DNA of 64,000 nt from Pantoea sp. Eser (GCA_009830035.1 SZZY01000005.1:124001-188000); one strand, 5' to 3'. Shown: positions 39,995-50,649, numbered from the stretch's first letter. Notes: a model not told the origin generated them from the sequence alone. Made by a program: numbers and translations.

Positions 39995-40081
39995 TGGTGC
40001 CCGAGGCGGGACTTGAACCCGCACAGCCGTACAGCCGAGGGATTTTAAATCCCTTGTGTCTACCGATTTCACCACCCGGGC
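39995..40081 (-). tRNA. leuZ: tRNA-Leu (anticodon UAA)
   Basis: 87 bases including encoded CCA, long variable arm, anticodon loop with TAA, acceptor gcccggg pairing with the 3' side. Last of three tRNAs in the order glyW-cysT-leuZ known from E. coli. Confidence 0.97.
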
Positions 40082-40091
40082 ACGGTGTAAC

Positions 40092-40165
40092 TGGAGGCGC
40101 GTCCCGGAGTCGAACCGAGGTACACGGATTTGCAATCCGCTGCATAGCCACTCTGCCAACGCGCC
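40092..40165 (-). tRNA. cysT: tRNA-Cys (anticodon GCA)
   Basis: 74 bases with encoded CCA, anticodon GCA in the loop between ggatt and aatcc, and the gttcgactcc T-loop. Middle tRNA of the cluster. Confidence 0.97.
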
Positions 40166-40205
40166 TTAAACTGATGTGCCGCTAGGTTAACCTGACCTGC
40201 GAATC

Positions 40206-40281
<76 letters not shown>

Positions 40282-40431
40282 ATTTCAGCAACTGCATCGA
40301 ACTTGTTGATTTTATTTATCTTCTGGCAGACTGGCTGCCGTTCGATGCGATGCATTCTACTGACCTGACGCAACGAGTCAATAAAATTATCCTCACTGTG
40401 CGTCTGTTTGCTGCTTTTTAAATCGCATCGA

Positions 40432-40980
40432 TCACGGTTCGAGCAGATCGCCGCGCGCCGCGCTTAAATACTGGAACATCGACCAGAAAGTCAGCACCGC
40501 AGCAATGTATAACGCCACCACGCCAATCCCGACCAACGTGCTGTTAGGACGCCACAGCAGGGCAAACAGCGACAGCATCTGGGCGGTGGTTTTCACTTTG
40601 CCAATCCATGAAACCGACACGCTGCTGCGTTTACCAATCTCAGCCATCCATTCACGCAGCGCAGAGATAATAATCTCACGGGCAATCATGGTGGCGGCGG
40701 GCAGCGTAATCCACCAGGCATGGAAATATTCGGCTACCAGTACCAGTGCCATTGCGACCATCACTTTATCGGCCACCGGGTCAAGAAACGCTCCGAAGCG
40801 GGTGGTCTGTTTCCAGCGGCGCGCCAGAAAGCCGTCAAACCAGTCGGTGACGGCAGCGAAAATGAAGATCAATGCAGTTGCCAGCGGCGCCCAGTGGAAC
40901 GGCAGATAGAAAGCCAGCACGAAGAACGGGACGAGGACGACTCGGAATAGGGTGAGACACGTCGGAATGTTAAATTGCAT
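40432..40980 (-). CDS. pgsA: Phosphatidylglycerophosphate synthase
   Basis: Transfers the phosphatidyl group from CDP-diacylglycerol to glycerol-3-phosphate in the inner membrane, the committed step to phosphatidylglycerol and cardiolipin. 182 residues with four to five membrane segments. The CDP-alcohol phosphatidyltransferase signature DG-x2-AR-x8-G-x3-D-x3-D is complete in [19 protein letters not shown] and LDPVADK. It follows uvrC and precedes glyW, as in E. coli. Intact, as expected for an essential gene. Confidence 0.97.
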   Translation of the reverse strand: MQFNIPTCLTLFRVVLVPFFVLAFYLPFHWAPLATALIFIFAAVTDWFDGFLARRWKQTTRFGAFLDPVADKVMVAMALVLVAEYFHAWWITLPAATMIAREIIISALREWMAEIGKRSSVSVSWIGKVKTTAQMLSLFALLWRPNSTLVGIGVVALYIAAVLTFWSMFQYLSAARGDLLEP

Positions 40981-41048
40981 ATGCCGGTAATTGTCTGGGA
41001 TGGGTAGAATTTACCGTATGTTCCTACATTGCCCCCCCCGTTTCAATG

Positions 41049-42881
41049 CTAGTGTTTCAACGAGTAGTATATTTTTTCTGCCAGAGCGTGTGAGATACCC
41101 GGTACATTGGCGATCTCCTCCACTGACGCGTTCATCAGCGGTTGCAGGCCCCCCATGTACTTAAGCAGTTGCTGACGCCGTTTCGGCCCCACCCCTTCGA
41201 CGCTTTCCAGCGCGCTGGTGTTCTTTACTTTGGCGCGTTTTTTACGGTGGCCCGAGATTGCATGATTGTGAGCATCGTCACGAATATGCTGGATCACATG
41301 CAGCGCCGGGGCATCCGGCGGCAGGAAAACACCCTCGCCTTCTGCTTCAAAGAACAACGTTTCCAGACCCGCTTTACGATCGCTGCCTTTGGCCACGCCC
41401 AGTAAAATCGGTCGGGATTTATCCCATGGCACATCCAGCTCGGCAAACACCTGTTTCGCCTGGGCCAGCTGCCCTTTTCCCCCATCGATCAGGATCACGT
41501 CCGGGATCTTGTCCTCTTCGATCGCTTTACCATAGCGACGGCGCAGCACCTGATTCATAGCGGCATAGTCATCGCCGGGGGTAATACCGCTGATGTTGTA
41601 GCGGCGGTAGTCGGCGCGCAGCGGGCCGTTCTGATCGAACACCACGCAGGAAGCGATGGTCTGTTCGCCCATGGTATGACTGATATCAAAACACTCCATG
41701 CGCGTAATCTTGTCGAGTTCAAGAAACTCAGCCAACGCCGCCAGGCGCTGATGAATAGTCGAGTGCTGCGACAGTCGGGTGGTTAACGCAGTGGCGGCAT
41801 TGGTGCGCGCCAGCTTCAGATAACGGGCACGATCGCCGCGCGGTTTGCTCTGAATAGAAACCCGACGACCGGCCAGTTCACTCAGCGAGTCGGCCAGCAG
41901 TTCGCGCTCCGGCAACGTAAAGTCGAGCAGGATGTCGCCCGGTAAGGTGCGCGCTTCACTGCCCTGCAGGTAGAACTGTCCGACAAAGGTCTGCACCACT
42001 TCAGCCAGATCGGTATGCGCCGGCACTTTCGGGAAGTAGCTGCGGCTGCCTAACACTTTGCCCTGGCGAATAAACAGCACGTGCAGACAGACCATACCGG
42101 CCTCGTAAGCCACGCCCATCACATCCAGATCGTCGCCCTGATTGGAGACAAACGTTTTCTCAGTGATCCGCCGCACCGCCTGAATCTGATCGCGCAGGCG
42201 CGCCGCTTCTTCAAATCGAAGCCCGACGCTCGCTTCTTCCATCCGTTTGACCAACAGATTGAGGACCTGATCATCTTTGCCCGCTAGGAACAAGCGCACA
42301 TAATCGGTTTGCTGCACGTACTCCTTTTCACTCACTAGTCCGGCAACGCACGGCCCCAGACAACGGCCAATCTGATATTGCAGACAGGGACGTGAACGAT
42401 TGCGGTAAACGCTGTTTTCGCACTGCCGGATCGGGAAGACTTTTTGCAGCAGCCCGAAGGTTTCGCGTACCGCATAGCCGTTGGGGAACGGCCCAAAGTA
42501 TTCCCCTTTCGCGTGTTTAGCACCACGGTGCATCGCCAGTCGCGGGTGGGTGTCAGCGCTTAGAAAGATGTAGGGATAGGATTTATCATCGCGCAGCAAG
42601 ACGTTGTAGCGCGGCTGGTACAGCTTGATATAGTTATGCTCAAGCAGCAGCGCTTCGGTTTCGGTGTGGGTTACGGTGACATCGATGTGCTGGATATTGC
42701 TTACCAGCGCTTCGGTCTTTCGGCTGCCGACCTGAGTGCGAAAATAGCTGGTCAAACGCTTTTTCAGATTTTTGGCTTTGCCAACATAGATGACGGTGCC
42801 TGAGGCGTCATACATGCGGTAGACGCCGGGCTTACTGGTCACCGTACTCAGAAAGGCTTTGGAATTAAAAACGTCACTCAC
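41049..42881 (-). CDS. uvrC: Excinuclease ABC subunit C
   Basis: Makes both incisions in nucleotide excision repair. 610 residues: N-terminal GIY-YIG nuclease ([25 protein letters not shown]), Cys-rich region ([24 protein letters not shown]), UVR domain ([21 protein letters not shown]), RNase H-like nuclease ([25 protein letters not shown]) and C-terminal helix-hairpin-helix ([19 protein letters not shown]). Uninterrupted. Its own stop is TAG followed one codon later by TGA. The start overlaps the uvrY stop by eight bases. Confidence 0.97.
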   Translation of the reverse strand: MSDVFNSKAFLSTVTSKPGVYRMYDASGTVIYVGKAKNLKKRLTSYFRTQVGSRKTEALVSNIQHIDVTVTHTETEALLLEHNYIKLYQPRYNVLLRDDKSYPYIFLSADTHPRLAMHRGAKHAKGEYFGPFPNGYAVRETFGLLQKVFPIRQCENSVYRNRSRPCLQYQIGRCLGPCVAGLVSEKEYVQQTDYVRLFLAGKDDQVLNLLVKRMEEASVGLRFEEAARLRDQIQAVRRITEKTFVSNQGDDLDVMGVAYEAGMVCLHVLFIRQGKVLGSRSYFPKVPAHTDLAEVVQTFVGQFYLQGSEARTLPGDILLDFTLPERELLADSLSELAGRRVSIQSKPRGDRARYLKLARTNAATALTTRLSQHSTIHQRLAALAEFLELDKITRMECFDISHTMGEQTIASCVVFDQNGPLRADYRRYNISGITPGDDYAAMNQVLRRRYGKAIEEDKIPDVILIDGGKGQLAQAKQVFAELDVPWDKSRPILLGVAKGSDRKAGLETLFFEAEGEGVFLPPDAPALHVIQHIRDDAHNHAISGHRKKRAKVKNTSALESVEGVGPKRRQQLLKYMGGLQPLMNASVEEIANVPGISHALAEKIYYSLKH

Positions 42882-43533
42882 TACTGATTAACGGCTCCGC
42901 ATTATAGAGGCCATGTCGAATGGCCAGATGCGTTAACTCTACGTCACCGCTGATGTTCAGCTTACTGAACATACGATAAGGGTAGCTGTTAACGGTTTTA
43001 GGACTGAGGTTCAACTGCTCGGATATTTCCGTCACCTTTTGTCCTTTGGTGATCATAAGCATAATCTGCAATTCCCTTTCCGACAAACAGCTGAAAGGTG
43101 ATTCGGCTTTTTGCGGCTCAATCTGGCTCAGCGCCATCTGCTGCGCAATGTCCGAGGCGATGTAGCGTTGTCCGGCGTTAACCGAACGAATCGCATTAAT
43201 CACTTCCTGCGGGGCGGCCCCTTTACTAAGGTAGCCGGCGGCGCCAGCCTGCATCACTTTGGCGGGCAATGGATTCTCGGTATGAATCGTCAGCATGATA
43301 ATTTTGATGTCAGGATTGTAGCGCACAATTTTCCGTGTCTCCTCAAGCCCGCCGATGCCGGGCATGTTCATATCCATTAAAATCACATCAACCTGATTGG
43401 CACGACACCATTTGGCCACGTCCTCTCCACAGTTAACTTCTCCGACTACCACCAGACCTTTGACATCCTCCAGGATGCGGCGGATACCAGCACGGACCAG
43501 TTCATGGTCATCAACAAGAAGCACACTGATCAA
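42874..43533 (-). CDS. uvrY: Response regulator UvrY, with an unusual proline in the HTH
   Basis: Partner of sensor BarA; when phosphorylated it activates the csrB/csrC small RNAs. Start chosen as TTG 43533 ([16 protein letters not shown]); the frame is open upstream but unrelated. Receiver domain with the phospho-acceptor in [13 protein letters not shown] and lysine in [15 protein letters not shown]; LuxR-type HTH with [22 protein letters not shown]. In the recognition helix the sequence is [14 protein letters not shown], where E. coli has Arg in place of the first Pro (codon at 42979-42981). A proline there should harm DNA binding, so the gene may be dead despite an open frame. Confidence 0.92.
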   Translation of the reverse strand: MISVLLVDDHELVRAGIRRILEDVKGLVVVGEVNCGEDVAKWCRANQVDVILMDMNMPGIGGLEETRKIVRYNPDIKIIMLTIHTENPLPAKVMQAGAAGYLSKGAAPQEVINAIRSVNAGQRYIASDIAQQMALSQIEPQKAESPFSCLSERELQIMLMITKGQKVTEISEQLNLSPKTVNSYPYRMFSKLNISGDVELTHLAIRHGLYNAEPLISSE

Positions 43534-43966
43534 CGGGAAGACTCCAGAGGCTAAAAAAGAGGAAGCAATTAACGATTTCAGGCGGTAATCGTACCCGTTT
43601 TCACCTGAAAAGCACATCAACAAAGTAAAACTTTAGCCGCGATGACTGATTCAAAACCGATCATAATTACTTATCTTACCAGAGGTTGAATCCTGACCCG
43701 TCCGGCCAGTAAAACAGAACTAAAAATCCCACTATTCATTGACTTAAGTAAAATTAATCGCGGAATTTGTGCGCGAGCGCTCAGAAGCTCTGCCCGCCGT
43801 GAGAGGCGATGATAACTTTCCGCGATTGATTAGCCATGATGAATATATAGACTTTTCTGACAGAAGCGAACCGGCTCGATCAGCAACTTAACCGCCCTGT
43901 GGTATACTCACGCACTGCTGTACGGACGAGATTGCCGACACGTTGTTATTCACCAAGGAGAAAATC
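43534..43966. other. 433-bp intergenic region uvrY-yecF
   Basis: No gene. It must hold the uvrY promoter (minus) and the yecF promoter (plus). At 43900-43908 TGG-TATACT is an extended -10 element for yecF, about 60 bases before its start. Confidence 0.6.
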
Positions 43967-44191
43967 ATGAACGATGAAGACTTTGCAACTTCGCAGGAAG
44001 CGCGCAAATTAGCGGATGAAATAGCGGGTCTGAAAATGATGATCACGCTGATTCTGAAAGGAATGGGTCAGGCGGACGCCGGAAAAGTCATTATCAATAT
44101 GGAACGCTACGTGCAGACGCTGGGCGATAAGCCGCAGGCAGAAGTGTTCAGCAACACCATTAAGCAGATCAAAGCAGCCTACCGCCAGTAA
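43967..44191 (+). CDS. yecF: DUF2594 family protein YecF
   Basis: 74-residue soluble, helical protein of unknown function, conserved in enterobacteria between sdiA and uvrY. Signature residues: DFATSQEARKLADEIAGLKMMI and MGQADAGKVIINMERY. Ribosome-binding site AAGGAG seven bases before ATG 43967; an in-frame ATG at 43943 lacks one. Intact, followed by a terminator. Confidence 0.9.
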   Translation: MNDEDFATSQEARKLADEIAGLKMMITLILKGMGQADAGKVIINMERYVQTLGDKPQAEVFSNTIKQIKAAYRQ

Positions 44192-44194
44192 ACC

Positions 44195-44219
44195 TTTTGC
44201 CCCCAGCTGCGGGGGCAAA
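44195..44219. terminator. Terminator between yecF and the AHL synthase gene
   Basis: ttttgccccc / gggggcaaa stem with loop agctg(c) between convergent genes; T-rich side serves the minus strand. Confidence 0.7.
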
Positions 44220-44223
44220 TTAG

Positions 44224-44826
44224 TTAGCTGTGCGACTGCCAGTTAACTGACACACCAAGCGACGGCAGCACTTCTTCCGGGCTGAAACGTCGGGTGCCGC
44301 GATACTTCTCCGCCAGCGCGGGTTGCACCACCGGAATACGAATCGCGAACAGATTATCTTCAGACAGGATTAAGCCCGGTGTCAGCGGCTCATACACCAC
44401 CTGGTGCTGCTCAAACATTTTCTCCAGCATCGGCGTGGCTGAGCTGATGATGTATTCCATGCCATTCAGCTCGGCCAACTGCACTGCATGCCAGAGAATA
44501 TTCAGTGGCAACTTAGTGTCCACCTTCAGCCGAGCCGAGAAGCGCGACATATCCCACACCTTCTCATGGCTGAAGGGCAACACAATGCCTTCACTTTGTT
44601 CCGGTTCGAACCACGGCATAAGCCGGGCGCAGCCGCTGATCCCTTCACGCACATTCCAGGCAATCAACCAGGTAACGTCTGAGCGATCGTATTCCTGTCC
44701 CGGCGTGCTAAGACGCGGCGGAATAGACCATCCTTCGCCGCGCGCAAATACGCTATAACGGTAGCTGCCAAGTTCGGCAAGCAAAGAGGATGGCATATCC
44801 TTTAATTGCGTTTGAACTATTTTCAT
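44224..44826 (-). CDS. Acyl-homoserine lactone synthase, LuxI family (ExpI/PhzI-like by position)
   Basis: Makes N-acyl-homoserine lactone from S-adenosylmethionine and acyl-ACP. 200 residues; start at 44826 (the ATG three bases before is also possible). Family features: YRYSVFARGEGW (conserved Arg, Phe, Trp), a YDRSDVTWLIAW segment with two Asp, CARLMPW (conserved Arg) and VWDMSRFSAR, where the usual Glu before SR is part of W-D-M. Uninterrupted. It lies directly downstream of sdiA on the same strand, the arrangement known for expI/phzI, regarded as descendants of the lost SdiA signal synthase. The signal cannot be predicted. Confidence 0.88.
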   Translation of the reverse strand: MKIVQTQLKDMPSSLLAELGSYRYSVFARGEGWSIPPRLSTPGQEYDRSDVTWLIAWNVREGISGCARLMPWFEPEQSEGIVLPFSHEKVWDMSRFSARLKVDTKLPLNILWHAVQLAELNGMEYIISSATPMLEKMFEQHQVVYEPLTPGLILSEDNLFAIRIPVVQPALAEKYRGTRRFSPEEVLPSLGVSVNWQSHS

Positions 44827-44948
44827 CATGCGCCTGTAACATCCCCATGTTTGCAATGATTTCTTTGCGCCAGCCTAGCAAAGCCCCGGCGCAGGGTAGA
44901 CAACTGACCTAGACGAGGGAACGACTAAAACTAGTAGTTGCTTTTCGT

Positions 44949-45704
44949 CTAAATCAGCCCGATTGCTGCTGCATAACAGGCAATCTGGGTTTTATTGGAA
45001 ACATTGAAACGCTTTTGCATATTTTTCTGGTGAAAGTTAACGGTATGTTCAGAGATGGATAAAATAAGTGAAATTTCTACCGCAGTTTTTCCCTCTGTAG
45101 TCCATTTCAAAATTTCTAGCTCGCGCTGACTAAACTCTTTTTTAGTACCATCATGGCATCATCTCTAAAGCGTTCCAGCGCATCTAAGCTTAGCTCCGCT
45201 AAAAAGTGTAGTTTGACTTCCAACTCAATGCGGCGCTGTTGAATAGGAAGCGGCTGTTGCGATGATATAGATAATATACCAATGACGCGATTTGGTGCCA
45301 TCGCAGAGCAAGAAAAACCTCTCTGCAGGCCGTGCTCTCCAGCCTCCTGCCACAGGTTACCGGCCTAACAGCGCATGCGTCCAAACCATTCCTTTGCCGG
45401 GCCGCTGGCACTGTTCCAGCACCGGATCGACCGCGTGATAGTAATAATTGTTCGCTTCATAATGCTTAACCCACCGCGGGGGATAACTGCTGTGTAAATG
45501 AATGCGCGGCCGGGTAAAAGGCACCGGGTGCTGAATCAAAAAGGCAAAATAGTCGAAACCTAATGCTTCAGTAAAATGTTGCAATAACGTCTTTAGTTCA
45601 GCAGAACACGTTAATGCCTTAAATTTTTCTTCAGCTTCACCCCGCCAGGCGAAATAATCTCCGCTACTCAATTGCCTCGGCATTATTTTTACGAATTTGC
45701 GCAT
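44949..45704 (-). pseudogene. sdiA: LuxR-type quorum receptor SdiA, multiply broken
   Basis: AHL-responsive transcription factor. The signal-binding domain reads GFDYFAFLIQHPVPFTRPRIHLHSSYPPRWVKHYE ... DPVLEQCQ near the N-terminus, very like E. coli SdiA. It stops near 45357 (HALLGR, TAG) and the middle is scattered over frames. The C-terminal HTH is readable at 45150-44949: EFSQRELEILKWTTEGKTAVEIS and SEHTVNFHQKNMQKRFNVSNKTQIACYAAAIGLI. So there are at least three frameshifts or stops in the middle third. The start is uncertain (45704 or 45683). Confidence 0.85.
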
Positions 45705-46215
45705 TATTCATTTTGGTTCTTCAGATAAAAAATAAATTATCAGGAGTAAATTAATTTATTGTACAAACCGCCATCGCCACGATAAACAGGGTAGTTAATT
45801 CTCTGAACCACAGGCTCCGGGAAAATTGCCTTACCCGGTCAATATGCGGCCGTCCGGGTCAACTTTCAATCATTGACGGAGAATAAGATTTTTCCGATAG
45901 AATTTCAATCTCTGTGTTTCAGTGGTTTTTTTCATCAGCGTGGGAAAAGTCCCTGTACGGAGAAAAAAGTTATTTGCTGAGCGCCAGTAATTTACGATTA
46001 AACAGCAGGTTAATTACGCGCAATATAATCGAAGCGGCAAAGGTTATTTTCAACATATTTTTCATCAGGAAATTAAGAACGCATTTCACTCTATTGATCC
46101 TGAGACTACGCTTAAACTGCGTTAAATGTGACTAACTCCTTAAGATCCGGGACGAAAACAACCGTTACACGCGCGCGTCAACACGACATGGATTAACCCG
46201 GCACAGGAGCATACG
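45705..46215. other. 511-bp region without a supported gene
   Basis: A+T-rich. An open frame at 45914-46135 (plus) has no ribosome-binding site and an unlikely composition. The sdiA promoter should lie near 45710-45800. Nothing else recognised. Confidence 0.5.
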
Positions 46216-46878
46216 ATGCTAAATCAGTGGGCTTTACTCTTTCTGGTGTACGGCGTTTGAACCGCGCTGATGATTACCAAGGATATTTTCCTTTATCGTC
46301 AGCCCGGCAAACTGATGAACCTGATCTGGCCACTCACCGGGCTTTATCTGCCGTTTATCGGCTGGCTGGCCTGGTGGTATCTCGCCATCAGTTAAAAGCA
46401 GCGTTACTGATTTCACCCAAAGCAAGCACCCCGCTATCGCGGCTGGCAAAACCTATTTATCGCCACTGCCATCTCAGCCGCCGCTTGTATTTTAGCCGAG
46501 GCGCTAACCTTACCAATTATCACGCTGCTGAACTATCTGAAAATACCGCTATTGATCTGGCAACAGGCAGCCATATCGCTGTTCATCTCTTTGCTGTTAC
46601 TGCTGCTTTTTCAATTTTTTTCCCTGCCACAACATGAAAAAAAATCATTCTGGCAACGCTTGTCGCTGGCATTTAAACGCAGCGCCTTTCCGCTGCTGAT
46701 CTGTCAGGCTGGTATTTTTCTGTTTATGGCGCTGGCCCTGAAATTTGTGCTGCAGCAGATCAATCCGTCACGAAGTCTCTTCTGGTTTATGTTGCAATTA
46801 GCGATGATGACTGGATTTGTTTTTTCGTGGCCAGCCAACCATTTCATAATCAAACGCGGCATTAATCCTGTTTTATGA
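46216..46878 (+). pseudogene. Polytopic membrane protein (DUF4396-like), broken
   Basis: Start ATG 46216 with AGGAG upstream. Reads MLNQWALLFLVYGV, then TGA at 46258-46260 (possibly from TGG), then KLMNLIWPLTGLYLPFIGWLAWWYLAIS, which resembles the DUF4396 first segment pair. TAA follows at about 46394. In another frame the second half reads WQNLFIATAISAAACILAEALTLPI, WQQAAISLFISLLLLLLF and ICQAGIFLFMALALKFVLQQI to TAA at 46878. The conserved HCGAGC-type motif of DUF4396 is not seen, so the family assignment is tentative; the membrane nature and the decay are clear. Confidence 0.5.
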
Positions 46879-46879
46879 T

Positions 46880-47575
46880 TTAACGGCAATAACCTGCGCC
46901 ACGCATGCCCAGATGAAAATGGGTGGTATGGGCGGCGTTATAGTCTGGTCCAAGCGCATTGCCGAACACCTGGCAACCGCCGCGCCACAACGTATGCAGC
47001 ATGGCTGCTTTGTCTGCAGGCTGCTGCCAGTGCTGTCTGACAGTAAGCCGCTGACCATTGGCCAGCTGAAAGCCGGTCACATCCCAAGCCTCAGCCGTGG
47101 CATGTTCGCTTAACCGCCCTTCGGTCCGATGATAAATATTACGACAGGCATAACTGCCGACATGCGTAATCCGCACCAGCGGGCTCTGCATCTGCTGCAG
47201 GGTCTGCTCACGGCTGCGTAAGGCGTACATGGTGCTGGCAACCGCCATCGGGCAGCTGGCAAGGAAACTGCTGCTCAGGCTGACCGGGCCAAATTTCTGG
47301 ATGCGCAACGGATCGGCGAGGGGACAATTGCCCCGTAGCGGCGGTCTTTCGCTGAAGCTGACCCAGCCCGCCTGCTGTGCGCGCCGCATCACCTCCAGAC
47401 AGGCGGCAGGATCGCCCGCCAGCCGTTTCATTTTGAGTTGCGTCATCCAGCCGGGCGGGTCGGTAACCGACAGCGGAATAAAGGGGTTAAATTGCGGCGG
47501 CAGGTGCTGTTTTAGCCAGGGTAAACTGACCCATCCCAGCGCGATCAGCAGCAAAAACAGGATAAGCGTGCGCAT
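46880..47575 (-). CDS. Extensin-like C-terminal domain protein
   Basis: 231 residues. Start at 47575 (MRTLILFLLLIALGWVSLPWL) has GAGGG upstream and gives an N-terminal membrane anchor or signal; the frame is open further upstream. The domain (PF06904 type) shows RGNCPLADPLRIQKFG, FLASCPMAVAS, VGSYACRNIYHRTEGRLSEHATAEAWDVTGF and HTTHFHLGMRG; the paired cysteines and the H-A-x-x-x-A-x-D motif fit a periplasmic peptidase-like fold. Such proteins are widespread in proteobacteria with no proven role. Intact amid broken neighbours. Confidence 0.82.
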   Translation of the reverse strand: MRTLILFLLLIALGWVSLPWLKQHLPPQFNPFIPLSVTDPPGWMTQLKMKRLAGDPAACLEVMRRAQQAGWVSFSERPPLRGNCPLADPLRIQKFGPVSLSSSFLASCPMAVASTMYALRSREQTLQQMQSPLVRITHVGSYACRNIYHRTEGRLSEHATAEAWDVTGFQLANGQRLTVRQHWQQPADKAAMLHTLWRGGCQVFGNALGPDYNAAHTTHFHLGMRGAGYCR

Positions 47576-47861
47576 AGTCCCTCTCGCAGCATGATGAATA
47601 ACCAACAAAAAGTGTAGAAGGACAATCCCCGTCACGCCCTGAACCTGACACAACGTGATGAAAAATTACCCAGCCTGACGCAGGATTAACCCGCGTAACG
47701 CTTTGCTGCCACCTGATTGAGCGGCAATGGTCACAATTGATAAAAAACTGTTACCGGCTTTAGGCTGACTTCCACTATCTGATGCCGGCTTGCCTTCAGG
47801 CGGTTCCATTCAGTAACAGCCAGCAGAGCTGAAACAACATCAAGAAAGGAAAGACAATTCT

Positions 47862-48840
47862 ATGGTTGATTAATCTAAAGACGCGCCACTCGCGCAGGAA
47901 GACCCGGATAAGCTACGGCGCAACCTGCATAATCGCCACATTCAACTTATCGCCATCGGCGGCGATATCGGTACCGCCCTGTTCATGGGTTCCGGTAAAA
48001 CCATTAGCCTAGCGGGACCCTCGATCATTTTTGTTTATATGATCATCGGCTTTATGTTGTTCTTCGTTATGCGGGCAATGGGCGAGCTGCTGCTCTCCAA
48101 TCTTGAGTATAAATCATTCAGCGATTTTGCCGCTGACCTGCTCGGTCCCTGGGCGGGCTATTTTACCGGCTGGACCTACTGGTTCTGTTGGGTAGTGACC
48201 GGCATTGCTGATGTGGTTGCCATCAGCGCCTACTTTCAGCTCTGGTTCCCCGGCTTCTCGATCTGGATGAGCGCCCTGCTGTGCGTCGTGGTTTTTCTGA
48301 CGCTCAATATCGCGACGGTCAAACTTTTTGGTGAGATGGAGTTCTGGTTCGCGATCATCAAAATCGTGGCGATTGTGGCGCTGATCATCACGGGCATTGT
48401 GCTGGTATCGATGCACTACCCCTCGCCCGGCGGCGGCACCGCCTCGCTGAGCAATATCTGGAATCACGGTGGGCTGTTTCCAAAAGGTCTGAGCGGTTTC
48501 TTTGCCGGCTTTCAGATTGCGGTGTTTGCCTTTGTCGGCATTGAACTGGTCGGGACCGCCGCGGCAGAAACGCACGATCCGCATAAAGTGTTGCCGCGCG
48601 CGATTAACGCCATTCCGCTGCGGGTGATTATGTTTTACGTGCTGGCGCTGATGGTGATCATGGCGGTGACCCCATGGACCCAGGTGATGGCTGACCGTGG
48701 CCCGTTTGTTGAAATGTTTGTGCTGATTGGCCTGCCCGCTGCGGCCAGTATCGTTAACTTCGTGGTCCTGACCTCGGCAGCCTCGGTTTGCGCTGCTGAC
48801 GATGGGCTGGCTGGTGCGCCGCCGCCGTCAACCGCGCTAA
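47862..48840 (+). pseudogene. cycA: D-serine/D-alanine/glycine permease CycA, broken and internally deleted
   Basis: Amino-acid/proton symporter of the APC family. From ATG 47862: M-V-D, TAA at 47871-47873 (probably CAA), then SKDAPLAQED and LRRNLHNRHIQLIAIGGDIGTALFMGSGKTISLAG. In this first segment the usual IGGAIGTGLF is changed twice (A to D, G to A). It continues normally to NFVVLTSAAS, where about 130 residues are missing; the correct C-terminal end FALLTMGWLVRRRRQPR follows after a frameshift to TAA at 48838-48840. Several independent lesions. Confidence 0.88.
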
Positions 48841-48856
48841 CCGCCTGCTGGAGATA

Positions 48857-48887
48857 AAAGGCCCGGTCACTGACCGGGCCTTTTTTT
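48857..48887. terminator. Bidirectional terminator after cycA
   Basis: aaggcccggt / accgggcctt stem with A run before and seven T after, between convergent genes. Confidence 0.85.
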
Positions 48888-49839
48888 ATAGCCGCTGAGA
48901 CAGTGCAGAGAACACCGCCTGCAAAGTGGGTCGCTCCGAGGGCAGCCGCTGTGGCTGTGGATCGGGCTGTTGTGGGGTACCGAGACCAAAGGTGAAGGTG
49001 AAATCATCGCCTTCCCCCATCCGCGGATCGGCGATGGTGATCTGCCCGTTGCGTTCAGCCATGGCATAAAACCGTGGCTGAACCACGCGGCCCGCTCGGC
49101 ATACCAGTCGCTACGCAACGCATCAAACAGTTCGGGATGACGAGGACGCCATACCACCTGCAGCGGACGCCGTGGCGACAGCAGTGACCAGTAAACCTCG
49201 CCGTAGCGGTCCGGTGTCATCGCCACGCTGCGCCACACCAGGGTATTAAAGGCGGTCGGCGTGACCAGCACCTTATCGTTTGGAATTCCCTGCAGCACCA
49301 GCGCCTGCTTAATCTGCCTGCCGCCACGCTCTGAATTATCACGCTCCACAGCAGATAGAGCGTACTCAGGATCAGACCGAGCCGGTTCCAGCGTAGCCCG
49401 CTCTTACTGCGCCGCCACAGCACCAGCGCCACGCCAATCAGCAGTGGCAGCGTATAAAGCGGATCGACAATGTAAATACTGCCAATCGCATAGGGATGAT
49501 CGGTAAGCGGCAGGCCAAGCTGAGTGCCATACACCATCATTAAATCGAGTAACGGATGGGTAATCAGCGCCAGCCAGATTGCAGGCCACCATACCGGCCA
49601 TTTCACCTGCTGCCGGAACAGCCCCGCCACCAGCCAAGCGGTCAGCGGCGAAATTAAGGTGAGATAGAGCAGCGCATGACTTTCAGTTCGATGCAGCGTC
49701 ATATTGCGTATCGCATCGCCATGATCGAGGAACACATCAAGATCGGGCAACGTGCCGCAGCCTGCCAGATCGGCACCCGTCGTCCCATCACCGCCACGCT
49801 GACCGCGGCACCCAGTACCAACTGCGAAACAGAATCCAT
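48886..49839 (-). pseudogene. YdjM/DUF457-type membrane-bound metal-dependent hydrolase, frameshifted
   Basis: From ATG 49839 (MDSVSQLVLGAAVSVAVMG) the frame breaks near 49760; then LPDLDVFLDHGDAIRNMTLHRTESHALLYL, with the metal-binding HRTESH motif, and THPLLDLMMVYGTQLGLPL with four membrane segments. Another shift near 49335 separates YLLWSVIIQSVA from QALVLQGIPNDKVLVTPTAFNTLVWRSVAM. A third near 49075 precedes MAERNGQITIADPRMG and the end at 48886. At least three frameshifts. Confidence 0.78.
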
Positions 49840-49876
49840 GGTTTTACTCCGTCGCGAACGGTCGATCCAGCATCAG

Positions 49877-50516
49877 TCAGCAAACCCGAATCCCTTCAAT
49901 AATCATGCGCTGCACGTTGCTGACCGTCTTATCAAAAAATTCGGGATCTTTAAGTGTCCGACCGGTGACCGTCTCGACCTGACTGGCAAAATTGGCGTAG
50001 TGCTGGGTAGTGGCCCACAGCATAAAGATCAGATGCTGCGGCTGGACACCTGCCAGCCGGCCTTCATCAATCCAGCGCTCAATAATCGCCGCTTTGTCAT
50101 CCACCAGCTGTTTCAGATCGCCAGCCAGCTCTCCTTTAAGCAGCGGCGCACCCTGCAGCATCTCAAGACAAAACAGCCGCGAGGCCTGTGGGTGATCGCG
50201 TGAGACCTCCAGCTTAAGGCGGATATAACGGCGAATCGCCACCAGCGGATCCTGATCGTGCGCCGGCGCCCGCAGCGGGGCCAGCCAGACAGACATTGAG
50301 TATCTGTTTCAGCACTGCCACATACAGCGCTTCTTTAGAGGGGAAGTAGTAGAGCAGATTAGTTTTAGAGACGTCAGCCCGTTCTGCCACTTTATAGAGG
50401 CTGGTGCCATGAATGCCAAACTGTGAGAAGAACGTTAATGCCGCCTCCAGAATGGCAGTACGTTTCGCGGCGACGGCACGCGAACGACGCGTTGGCTTTT
50501 TTTCATCGTTTTTCAC
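49877..50516 (-). pseudogene. rutR: TetR-type repressor RutR, frameshifted by a GTCT duplication
   Basis: Uracil/thymine-responsive repressor of the rut operon. GTG start at 50516 with GAGG upstream. HTH region: RSRAVAAKRTAILEAALTFFSQFG, VSKTNLLYYFPSKEALYVAVL. At about 50289-50296 the minus strand reads AATGTCTGTCTGGCTGG; removing one GTCT restores ILNVWLAPL, so a 4-base tandem duplication is the lesion. The ligand domain continues in the other frame (YIRLKLEVSRDHPQASRLFCLEMLQGAPLL ... RMIIEGIRVC). The DNA-binding domain alone could be made. Divergent from rutA. Confidence 0.87.
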
Positions 50517-50633
50517 ACGTTTACCTCATCCCTCTTGTGTCAGTGCATCATAGCAAAGTGCTTCCGCCCTGCCCAATCCACCGCCTGCACCTTTTTTGTT
50601 TGCCCAGCCTGCATGGAAAATGTGCAGCGAATT

Positions 50634-50649
50634 TTGACCAAACGGTCCG
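50634..50649. promoter_or_regulatory. Probable RutR operator
   Basis: TTGACCA-aa-CGGTCCG matches one half of the RutR consensus TTGACCAnnTGGTCAA fully and the other in four to five of seven bases. It lies between rutR and rutA. Confidence 0.55.

Noticed and set aside
45914..46135. 73-codon open frame downstream of the sdiA start
   Set aside because: No ribosome-binding site, atypical composition, no recognisable homology.
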